A DNA stretch of 7,051 bases. It comes from Streptomyces katrae. Its GTDB lineage: Bacteria > Actinomycetota > Actinomycetes > Streptomycetales > Streptomycetaceae. The DNA lies in the NCBI RefSeq assembly GCF_000966975.1, contig NZ_JZWV01001001.1, positions 1 to 7,051 of the forward strand, given 5' to 3'. The number at the start of each line of letters is the position of its first letter. Position 1 is the stretch's first letter. The notes under the pieces were generated by a model that was not told the DNA's origin, ran no database searches, and saw only the letters and a program-made list of their open reading frames with translations. This document shows, in pieces, positions 1-6,479 of this stretch. The position numbers and the translations under genes are program-made.

Positions 1-1262
1 GCCCTCACCGTCTGGTCCGAGAACCAGGCGGCTGCCATGAGGGCCTGCATGCGGGTCCGGTCGAAGCGTCCGCCGGGCTGCAACCCCCCTTCGAGGAGGC
101 GGAACGCGGGTGGGGCGTCGGTGAGGGCCATGCGGATCTGGGTGTCGGCCCAGGTGGCGAGGTTGCCGTTGAGCCAGGAGGGGACCGGGGAGGCGAAGCC
201 GAGCTTGTCCCGGCTGTCCCAGACCTCCTTCGGCAGGCCGAGGGCCTTGGCAGCGTCCCGCAGGATCCGCTTGCCCTGGGCCGGGTTGGTGATCTTGTAG
301 TCGACGGGCAGCCGGTAGGAGAACTCGACCAGGTCGCGGGCGAGGTAGGGGGATCGGCGTTCGAGTGCGTAGGCGGATGCGAGTTTGTCGCTGGTCATCA
401 CCAGCGGCCTCCAGGCCGTCGCCAGGTCCGCCAGCGTCAGGCTGCGGGCCAGGTCCCCGCCCGCGCGGGCCATCGCGTCCGCGACGAGATCACGGAGACG
501 GCCGTCGGGGTCCGGGCCCCGCAGGATCAGTCGGGTGACCGCTTCTGCCGGGTCGAGGGGTTCGCCGACGGCGTGCATGAGCTTGGCGGCCAGCGGCCGG
601 TATGCCTCCAGGCCGGAGTTCAGGACGGCGTCGGGGCCGAAGAGGACCAGGGCCTGGCGGAGGTAGCCCATCAGGAACTCGTCCGGTCCGAGACCGCCGA
701 TCGCGACCCGCAGGCCGAGGTCGGAGATCTTCCGGTAGGCCATGTGCTCCGAGAAGGTGGAGGCGTTGCCCATGGGGTAGTCCAGGGCCCGCATCATGTG
801 CGGCAGCGCAGTCGTGAAGTCGACGTGGTCGGGCTCGACCACGACCAGCTCCGCCTTGATGTCCCGCGCGATGACCGCGGCCGTGGAGGACTCGTCGAGG
901 CGGTCCTGGCCCGGGTAGCGGACGGTGACGCAGACCGGGGGCCGCATCAGGTAGGCGAGGACCGCCGAGTCCAGGCCGCCGGAGAGGAGGAGGGCGAAGT
1001 CGCAGGCAGGGGCCCTGAGCGGGATCTGCTCGGCCAGGGTCGTGGAGAACCTGGCCAGAGCTTCGTCGTAGGTGCCGGTGAACGGGGCCCGGTCCTCCAG
1101 GTGCCACCAGGTCATCTGGTCGATCGAGCCGGTGGTGACGTCGAAGGACAGCAGCGTGGCCGGGGCCAGCAGCTGGATGCCCTGGAACGGGGTGTCGACG
1201 CCGGTCGGGGTCTCGATCGCGGTGACCTCCGGCCGTAAGACCAGCGGATGAACTCGCGCCAT
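1..1262 (-). CDS. Asparagine-synthase-like protein, synthetase domain only (N-terminus lost, C-terminus beyond window)
   Basis: 420 codons are open from ATG 1262 to the left edge. The protein matches the ATP-dependent synthetase domain of the AsnB family, which activates a carboxylate with ATP and forms an amide. Visible motifs are the PP-loop LLLSGGLDSA (residues 91-100), LDES (122-125), GGLGPDEFLMGY (189-200, equivalent to GEGADELFGGY), RRSPYLARDLVEF (302-314) and RDKLGFASPVPSWL (351-364). The N-terminal glutaminase domain with its Cys2 is absent, so glutamine could not be the direct ammonia source. The Glu usual in GEGADE is Leu191, and the Asp of the PFLD motif is Ala308, so ordinary asparagine synthesis is doubtful; an amide-forming role in secondary metabolism is possible. 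The first 10 or so codons overlap recombinase 3 in another frame and probably derive from it. GAGGGA (1268-1273) lies 5 bases before the ATG, so translation remains plausible. The family is clear; whether the gene works is not. Confidence 0.8.
   Translation of the reverse strand, partial: MARVHPLVLRPEVTAIETPTGVDTPFQGIQLLAPATLLSFDVTTGSIDQMTWWHLEDRAPFTGTYDEALARFSTTLAEQIPLRAPACDFALLLSGGLDSAVLAYLMRPPVCVTVRYPGQDRLDESSTAAVIARDIKAELVVVEPDHVDFTTALPHMMRALDYPMGNASTFSEHMAYRKISDLGLRVAIGGLGPDEFLMGYLRQALVLFGPDAVLNSGLEAYRPLAAKLMHAVGEPLDPAEAVTRLILRGPDPDGRLRDLVADAMARAGGDLARSLTLADLATAWRPLVMTSDKLASAYALERRSPYLARDLVEFSYRLPVDYKITNPAQGKRILRDAAKALGLPKEVWDSRDKLGFASPVPSWLNGNLATWADTQIRMALTDAPPAFRLLEGGLQPGGRFDRTRMQALMAAAWFSDQTVR
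1225..1262. other. Rearrangement junction: recombinase 3 joined to synthetase gene
   Basis: Upstream of about 1262 only the recombinase 3 frame makes sense (GRPWREFIRW). Downstream of about 1230 only the synthetase frame makes sense (TPFQGIQLLAPATLLSFD, then WWHLEDR). The two frames differ, so this is a join between unrelated genes rather than a frameshift. The exact base cannot be fixed without intact relatives of both genes. I saw no obvious short direct or inverted repeat at the point. Confidence 0.65.
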
Positions 1263-1267
1263 GGTCG

Positions 1268-1273
1268 TCCCTC
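1268..1273 (-). promoter_or_regulatory. Ribosome binding site for the truncated synthetase
   Basis: GAGGGA on the minus strand sits 5 bases before ATG 1262. The same bases encode Glu-Gly within the recombinase 3 motif IEGRPW, so the site seems to be recruited by chance from older coding sequence. It decides the start: the frame stays open further upstream but has no comparable site there. Confidence 0.5.
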
Positions 1274-2256
1274 GATCCGGCCCGTAACGGGCACCTGCAT
1301 CGGGCTGGGGCCGGGCCGCTGAGCGGTGAGCCGGCGAAGTCCGAGCCGAGTAGCGAACGAATGAACCTGGGTCCAGCTGGCCCCTGTGATCGCGGCGACG
1401 TAGTGGTGGCCCAGCGTGACGCCGTGCAGGCGGCTCAGGGTGCAGGGCAGCGGTGCACCGGAGTTGATCAGAGGCAGCAGATAGCTCTTGACGGCTGCCA
1501 GGCCCTCGCGGGTGGTCTTGGCGGATTTCACCTGTGCGTGCATGCGGCGGCGTTCGTTCCAGGCAGCGAGGATGTCGCCGGAGTAGTCCTCGACCAGACG
1601 GATCGACCAGGTGAGCAGAGGCCCGATCACGGCCGGATCCAGCGGCTCGGTCTTGTTCTCCCCGCTGCCGTCTCCTGTCTCGGTCGGCAGATAGTCGTCG
1701 ATGCCCTCGTCCTCCCAGGGCGGACGCGTAATGCCGCAGGGGCTGGCCGACAGCTGGTCGAAGGCCCACATGTCCGAGAGCCAGCGCAGAACCGTCAGGG
1801 CATGACCGCGCCCGCAGCCGCTACTGGCGATCTTGGCGGCGTACGCCTTCCAATGCTCCATGGTGCAGTCGCTGAGCTGGGACACGCCTTGCCGATCGAG
1901 CCAGCGAGCGAACTTCATCCACTGGATGATGCAGTCGCGCATGCTGATCACACCGTCGCGTGTCCGGTTCTGAAAGCCGCGTTCCCGGATGTAGGTGGGG
2001 CGCAGCTCGCCGTTGATCAAGACCCAGAGGACACGACGGACCTCGCTCCGCAAGGCAGCCGGGCACTTCCTCAGATTGATCTTGTGGAGGCTGTCCCCGG
2101 GGTTGTCGGTCAGCGGCCCCAGCGACCAGATGTCATCACTGTAGAGGGAGTTGGAGTAGGTGTTGCCGGCGCTGATCCACCGGTCCATGACGACCGGGCT
2201 GTCTGGTTCCGGCAGCGGCAGGATGTAGGGATCGGCCTCGATGGACAGTGCAGTCG

Positions 2257-3987
2257 TCACGGAGCCAGGTCTCCCTCGTACAGGTGGTCGATGATCATTC
2301 GGTCGTGGTCAGTGACCCGGCCCAGTGCCGCATCCCAGGTGCTCTCGTTGACCTTCGCCCGCAGGTCATCGAGTCGCTGGAGATGTTCGTCCCAGCGCTC
2401 GCGCCAGAGCTTCTCGGGCCAGGCGGAGCGAAGCGAAATCAGCTGCCGGCGCAGCAGCGCGAGGCGCGGGTGGTGCCCGGTGTGGACTCGGGAGTTCTCG
2501 CAGGACAGGCAGCAGGAAGTCGGCGCCGCAGCCCCCGTTTGGGTCCGGCCAGGGGCTGTTGTCCTCATCCGCGCAGTCCGCCGTTGCGGTCTCCAGGTGG
2601 GCCGCGTCGGCCACGTCCGTCAGGCGCCCGTGGAAGGTGTAGTCGCGGGCCTGTTCGAAAGCTTCCTCGGCGCCCGCCGCGATCACGTCCACGGCGGCTT
2701 CCTGGACGTTCTCGTCGGGCAGGACGTAGATGCTCTCGTGCGTGCCGGGCTTGTGCTGCAGCGGCTTTCCCGTCGTGGTGACGGTCGTCCTGCGGGCACG
2801 CTGGAAGGGCGAACCGATCTTGTGCTTGCTCGCCCATACTCGCGCATCGGCCTTGGACACCCCGAAGCACAGCGGGCCGACGTTCCGGGGCCGGTCCAGA
2901 TTGGAGTCCAGTCCGTACGGCGCCGGTTGCGGGCGACCATCAGCAGGTTGTGGCCAGGCGACAGGGCGGCCGCCAGGGCCCGCCCGTGCTTCGTGGCTTC
3001 CAGGGCCTGGGTGATGAGCCGACCCGGAGAGTCCGCGCCGGAGTCGGTGTAGTTCTCCGTGGCGAACCATCGGCCCTCGCCGGAGCGCCGCTTCTCCACC
3101 AGGACCTCATAGGTGACCGTCGTCTTTTCGCCCGCGGACGGGGTAGTAACAGGCACGTGCAGACGGTCGTAGACCGACAGGTTCCAGCCGTAGCGGTCGG
3201 TCATCATCACGGCCAGAGCCGTCAGCTCCGACCGACTCAGGAACAGCCGGCCTGCAGTCTTCCCGCCGTTCTTTCCACGCAACAGCCCCTCGGCCCGGGT
3301 GTAGATCTTCCCCTCCTTGTCCGGGTACCCGGGCAGTTCGCCCGTGGCGGCCAAGCATTCGAGGACGGACGCGACCCTCCACTCGCGGCTGGTCGGGTCC
3401 AGCGAGCCTGCCCGGTAGCGGTCCAGCAGCGTGGTGTTCTCTCGGATCCGCAGCAGCGCGGCCCGGAACTGCCGTTCAGCGACCAGCAGCACCTGGTCGC
3501 GCTCCGACGGCCGGTAGGACTGCTTGGACGGTTTGCCCTTCTTCGGGACCGGGCGGGCCAGTTCTTCGGCCGCCAGGCCCTGCGCCAGCCGCGGTTCCCG
3601 CTTCAGCAGCGTACGCATCTTCGCGAGGGCCTCGCGCCCGCCGGGGGTGTCCTTGTGGTTGTTGCGCCAGAGTCGGAGCGTGGCCGAGGTGAGGTCGCCG
3701 AGGTCCTCGGCCGGGTGCCCCTGGGCTTTGAGGAACCGGGCGAAGACCTCCAAGGACCGCCAATACGATTCGCCGCTTGAGTGGCTGTTCCATCCCATGG
3801 ATTGCGCGGCGAACGTTCGCGCGAGTGACTCGCGCATCGGCTGCCGTGCGGAGAGCTCAGCGAAGTCGAAGACCCGCTTGAAGCCCTCCTTGTTCAGCAC
3901 GGTGACCTGCAGTCCGTCGGCGGCTATCCGCTCGGTTGCCTGGAAGTCCGGCGGCGGCAGGACGGCTTTGCGTCCCCGCCCGCTCAC
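2257..3987 (-). pseudogene. Tyrosine recombinase 2 of the trio, two compensating frameshifts
   Basis: GTG 3987 overlaps the stop of recombinase 1 as GTGA. The span equals 577 codons, but the protein must be read in three pieces. Piece one (3987 to about 2930) starts MSGRGRKAVLPPPDF and ends HNLLMVARNR; it includes SVYDRL, the basic EKRRSGEGRWF and the Gly/Ser-rich SGADSPGRLITQALE. Piece two (about 2925-2516) has APYGLDSNLDR, FQRARRT (about 2782-2805), LQHKPGTHESIYVLPDENV (about 2710-2760) and a Cys-rich GGCGADF. Piece three (about 2515-2257) runs LSCENSRVHTGHHPRL to HLYEGDLAP. FQRARRT followed by QH, eight residues and Tyr looks like a degenerate HxxR...H...Y site with Gln for the first His. 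The Cys/His cluster near the C-terminus suggests a zinc ribbon, which the second shift damages. Shifts lie near 2913-2930 (1 base lost) and 2505-2516 (2 lost or 1 gained). Sequencing error is the alternative. Confidence 0.75.
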
Positions 3988-5529
3988 GATGCCGCCGCGA
4001 CGGGCAGGACGTCGACCAGCATCTCGATGTCCTGGATCCCGGAGGTCTCCCGGGCCAGCCGGGCGAACAGACCGTTCAGATCCTTCTTCTCGTCCGTCTC
4101 ACCTTGTTCGTCCTCGGTGTCGAAGGTGAGGATCGACTCCAGCTGCAGATGCATGACCGGGCGGAGGTAGTGCTCCTTCGTCGTCTCAACGTCCTTGTGC
4201 CCCAACAGGGTCTTCACCAGCCACCACGGATCGCCGTAGAGCTGGGCGAAGTCGCGCCGGTCTGCAGCGGTCAGCCCGTACTTCTTGTCTATCAACTCGT
4301 TGAGCAGGATCAACATGTAGAGGGTCATCGAGTGCCGCATGGAATGGGGTGTCGCGTACGGGACCTTCCCGCGGATCTCCGCAACCCGCAGCAGTCGGGG
4401 CGTCTCGCGCTCCTGCGGAGTCAGCAGGGCCTGCTCGCAGCGTTGGTTGGCCTGTCGGAACACGGTGTTCCAGCGGTCCGGCAGCATGGGCAGGCCCTGC
4501 TCGGTCAGCCACAGCCATGCCGGCTCCGGGCCCTGTGGCCCCTCGACGAACAGCCACTGCCGCTCGCGCCAGTCGAGCAGGTTCAGGTCATGGCGGCCTT
4601 GGACGCCGTCGCGGTCGATCCAGTGGACCGTCGAGGTGCGGCCCGTCGCGACCTTCCTGATCAGCCGCATCTGCGGCAACTTCTCGTAGCGTCCCTGGGC
4701 CTGGGCCCCTCGACCGCCCAGGCCCGCTCCGACTCCGCGTAGGCGCTGACCTGGCGCAATGAATCGACCGACGCGTAGAAGGTCCGGTCTCGCTTCGACC
4801 GGGACAGCGCTCGGGCCATCTGCCCGTGGCGATAGCGGCCCGAGCGCAGCGGGCGGGACGGCACTTCGAACGTCAACATGGCGCCAGATTCCTGCCGCCG
4901 CAATCCCGAGCTGAGTGTGAAGCCGACGAACGAGGTGTTCCGGAGCTCGGTCCGCGCGTCCCAGCCCGGCACCGGTGTCCCGTCGGGACCGAGCCCACGA
5001 AGACCAACATCCTGCCAAAGGCCCCAGGTTCTCGGTGTCAGCCACGACACCCGCGAGCTGCGGGCGTCCGCGGCGCGGTCCGCCCGGCGCCGGCTGTCCA
5101 CCGGCAACGGCGTGACCTTCGCCCACCGGTAGAGCCGCGTGAAAGCCGACGCCTCCCGATCCCACTTCGCCCCGCTGATTCGGCTTGGGTTGAGTGGCGA
5201 GTCACACCGAAATTCCCGGTACGCGCGCAAGTCGCTCTCGGCCGCCTGCCGCCACGGGATCCCGCGTCGCCACAACCAAGTCAGCAACAGCCGGATATCC
5301 AGCGCGTAATTCCGCCGAGTTTCCCGTTCCAGAGGATGGAATTCCGAGGAGAGCACGAATTCCAGCAGCTCGGGATCGACCACGAAATCAGGTCGCATAA
5401 AAACCGGATCGCCCGGCTGAAGCCCCACCGCGGCCACCGCTGCAAGTCGCGGACCCCCAGCACCCCCTCCTCCGGCAGAGGCCCCCACCGCTCCGGATCC
5501 GGCACGAACACCAGCCACCACTCGTCCAT
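3984..5529 (-). pseudogene. Tyrosine recombinase 1 of the trio, two frameshifts
   Basis: Site-specific recombinases of this class cut DNA with a catalytic Tyr and an Arg/Lys/His set. Starting at ATG 5529 (MDEWWLVFVPDPERW; RBS AGGGG six bases upstream), two 1-base deletions must be repaired to give about 515 residues. One falls in the GGGG run at 5423-5426 (before LQPGDPVFMRPDF), the other in the GGGG run at 4706-4709 (AWAVE into AQAQGRYE). The order is an N-terminal core-binding region (YALDIRLLLTWLWRRG, WDREASAFTRLYRW), WLTPRTW, box I Arg in SSGLRRQESG (about 4890-4905), the hairpin Lys in SRSKRDRTFY (about 4795), HSMRH as HxxR (4335-4346), LLGHKDVETTKEHYL with the Tyr codon at 4167-4169, and an acidic tail. 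All catalytic residues exist but sit in different frames, so the gene is dead unless the shifts are sequencing errors. It is first in the operon, and its TGA overlaps the next start. Confidence 0.8.
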
Positions 5530-5535
5530 CTGCCA

Positions 5536-5540
5536 CCCCT
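5536..5540 (-). promoter_or_regulatory. Ribosome binding site deciding the start of recombinase 1
   Basis: AGGGG on the minus strand lies six bases (TGGCAG) before ATG 5529. The frame is also open from GTG 5559, but that codon has no Shine-Dalgarno sequence in front of it. I therefore chose ATG 5529. Confidence 0.5.
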
Positions 5541-5559
5541 GTGAGTCCCTTGAACTCAC
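5541..5559. repeat. Inverted repeat in front of recombinase 1
   Basis: Read on the minus strand, GTGAGT and ACTCAC form 6-base arms around 7 bases (TCAAGGG), in which a further C-G pair is possible. It abuts the ribosome binding site and lies 15 bases inside the point where GFA-type coding stops. It could be a recombinase binding or crossover site at the element end, an operator, or an mRNA hairpin limiting translation. Sequence alone does not distinguish these. Confidence 0.45.
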
Positions 5560-5709
5560 TCAATCATCAGGGAAGCACAGGTGCGGGTCGTCCACCGGAC
5601 CGGTGACCGTGAAGCGGACCTTCCCGCACAGACAGCGGCCGGTACGGACCTCCGAGCCGGAGTCAGAGTCAGAGTCGGAGTCGGCGACAAATCTCAGGCA
5701 CAGATTCAC
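5560..5709 (-). pseudogene. N-terminal fragment of a GFA/CENP-V-type zinc protein
   Basis: A 49-residue reading frame from GTG 5709 to TGA 5560. Residues 24-37 (TGRCLCGKVRFTVT), then GP and DDPHLC, match the start of the GFA family (glutathione-dependent formaldehyde-activating enzyme, a Cys-rich zinc fold). C26 and C28 would be the first C-x-C zinc ligands, and C45 the first of the next Cys cluster. Family members should continue with a C-x-C/C-x2-C segment and about 80 more residues. Here coding breaks after C45 and a stop follows at once, exactly where the recombinase trio begins. Residues 10-19 are an Asp-Ser repeat from a hexamer tandem repeat, which is unusual for the family. The start is uncertain: GGAAA touches the GTG with no spacer. 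It is too short to fold as a working enzyme. Confidence 0.6.
5661..5684. repeat. Hexamer tandem repeat, four units of AGTCRG
   Basis: On the plus strand the units are AGTCAG, AGTCAG, AGTCGG, AGTCGG. On the minus strand they encode alternating Asp-Ser in the GFA-type fragment. The unit is a multiple of three, so copy-number change would keep the reading frame. Confidence 0.75.
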
Positions 5710-5809
5710 TTTCCAAGTGTGCTGGGGCAATCGGGGCCATCAGCATGCCATCGTGGTGAAAGCCGGCGGGAAGTCCTTCAGCACCTGCGGCAGGCCCAGC
5801 TCGGCAAGT
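5710..5809. other. Short gap with one coding-like stretch
   Basis: No full gene is seen. On the minus strand from about 5813 to the TGA ending at 5740, one frame reads ELAELGLPQVLKDFPPAF and a few more residues, with ordinary composition. It overlaps the end of the small gene at 5810 in another frame and has no start of its own. It could be the tail of a lost gene or chance. Confidence 0.25.
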
Positions 5810-6211
5810 TCACTCCGACGTGGGTGGTGCGGTCGGCGGTGTCCCGCGTTCCGTCCAGGACGGGGTGCGCGTGGTCGTGCACTGTCGGGTTTCCGCGAAG
5901 CCGGCTGACTGATCGAGGTGGAACGGTGATCCGGGGTTCTCGGGCGCCCAGCCATCAGCGAGGGCGGCTCGGATGCTGTCCGCCACCTGCGCCGGCAGGA
6001 CCGGTCGGCCAGCTGCTCCGAACCAGTTGCTCGGGTGCGGCTGGTTGGTGGTGATCACCAGTGTGGTGCCGGGAGTCCGGGCGTGTTCGACCGCGTAGGT
6101 AAGGGGTGACACGACCAGACCCTGGTCGTAGGTCGGCCGTCCGCGGAGTCGCCAGCGATAGGTGGTGCCGTCCACGGTGATGAGCCGCGAGCCCTTCTTG
6201 ACCAGTGCCAT
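5810..6211 (-). CDS. Small conserved hypothetical protein (133 aa), function unknown
   Basis: From ATG 6211 the protein begins MALVKKGSRLITVDGTTYRW, continues RLRGRPTYDQGLVVSPLTYAVEHA, then TTLVITTNQPHPSNWFG, VLPAQVADSIRAALADGW and SPFHLDQSAGF. From memory this resembles small Streptomyces proteins with a VDG..YRWR start and an 'R.ALA.GW.P..PG.PF.L' end, which have no known function. No signal peptide, membrane segment or catalytic motif is visible; a beta-rich start followed by one helix fits a small soluble domain. The Thr/Pro-rich tail after SAGF looks atypical and may follow a frame change. Alternative starts in the same frame are ATG 6229 and ATG 6301; the latter has GAGG eight bases upstream and would add 30 residues. 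I prefer 6211 because the conserved-looking part begins there. It appears to be the only undamaged complete gene in the window. Confidence 0.65.
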   Translation of the reverse strand: MALVKKGSRLITVDGTTYRWRLRGRPTYDQGLVVSPLTYAVEHARTPGTTLVITTNQPHPSNWFGAAGRPVLPAQVADSIRAALADGWAPENPGSPFHLDQSAGFAETRQCTTTRTPSWTERGTPPTAPPTSE

Positions 6212-6301
6212 GTCCACATTCTTTCCCATGTGACGGCTCTCTTGGGCCGCAGAGCGAAGGCTGGCCGAGTCTCCGCACGGCAACTGCTCCGAGATCGTCA
6301 T

Positions 6302-6479
6302 GAGCTGAACCTCGTTATGCCGCGTCGGCCCTGGACGATCAGACACGGGAACGGGACCGGCCGACGGAATCGGGTGGGGGCGGCGGCCACCGAACCGCCC
6401 TGCTACACAGCGCTTCTGAACCTTCCTCGGATTTTCCTCAACGTGCTTGCACGGAACAGGGTCGAGTTGAACCAAGCTG
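6302..6479. other. Intergenic stretch with no gene seen
   Basis: Open frames on both strands here are rich in Arg and Pro and show no recognisable domain. The only structure noticed is a short inverted repeat at 6442-6453 (CGTGC-TT-GCACG). On the minus strand CATAAC lies just before the ATG at 6301 but has no convincing -35 partner. This stretch probably holds the promoter of the 5810-6211 gene. Confidence 0.4.

Larger units (their letters stand above)
1112..2260 (-). pseudogene. Tyrosine recombinase 3 of the trio, catalytic domain lost
   Basis: GTG 2260 overlaps the stop of recombinase 2 as GTGA, so translation is probably coupled. About 340 residues read as a credible recombinase N-terminal half. 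Around residues 60-150 a helix-rich stretch containing ISMRDCIIQWMKFARWLDRQ resembles the core-binding (SAM-like) domain. A second helical stretch leads to HSFATRLGLRRLTAQ (about residue 295) and PVTGRIEGRPWREFIRW (about 322-338). After roughly position 1235 the frame turns into Arg, Pro and Ser runs until a stop at 1112; this tail is the shadow of the synthetase gene. No R, HxxR or Tyr motifs remain. In the relatives I recall, the catalytic domain follows GRPW directly and the protein is about twice as long. It is therefore a 3'-truncated gene and cannot recombine DNA alone; whether the N-terminal part still binds DNA is unknown. Confidence 0.75.
1230..5575 (-). mobile_element. Decayed recombinase-trio (RIT / Tn554-like) element
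   Basis: Three consecutive, same-strand tyrosine recombinase genes of different size are joined by two GTGA overlaps, with no other gene between them. Three tandem overlapping recombinases are the defining trait of RIT elements and recall tnpA-tnpB-tnpC of Tn554. These proteins are larger than the typical 300-400 residues of RIT recombinases, so they may be a separate actinomycete lineage. The upstream boundary is near 5575, where a GFA-type gene is cut. The other end was lost together with the recombinase 3 catalytic domain. No terminal repeats could be matched because one end is missing. Confidence 0.65.

Noticed and set aside
490..1107. 205-codon minus-strand frame inside the synthetase region
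   Set aside because: Arg/Pro/Gly-rich composition; it is a shifted shadow of the synthetase frame, which carries all the conserved motifs.
1361..3052. 563-codon open frame on the plus strand
   Set aside because: It is antisense to recombinases 2 and 3, has no domain, and ignores the frame breaks of the real genes. Long antisense frames are common in DNA this GC-rich.
4700..4715. Programmed frameshift in recombinase 1
   Set aside because: No slippery heptamer with a clear downstream structure was seen, and the gene has a second unrelated shift, so decay or sequencing error is simpler.
5430..5563. TTG 5563 start and Gly/Ala-rich beginning for recombinase 1
   Set aside because: The MDEWWLVFVPDPERW frame has a ribosome binding site and a credible protein start. 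The Gly/Ala-rich frame upstream of LQPGDPVF is its shadow.
5560..5709. GFA-type fragment as a complete regulatory peptide gene for the trio
   Set aside because: It ends one base before the GTG at 5559, which looked like coupling. However, the zinc-ligand pattern of the family stops abruptly at C45, so truncation is the better reading.
4826..5908. 360-codon plus-strand frame including a Glu-Ser repeat
   Set aside because: It is antisense to recombinase 1 and the GFA-type fragment. The Glu-Ser run is the hexamer repeat read on the other strand.
6305..6345. CATAAC as a -10 promoter element on the minus strand
   Set aside because: The only -35 candidate at the right distance (CTGATC) matches poorly, and the start of transcription would fall almost on the ATG at 6301.
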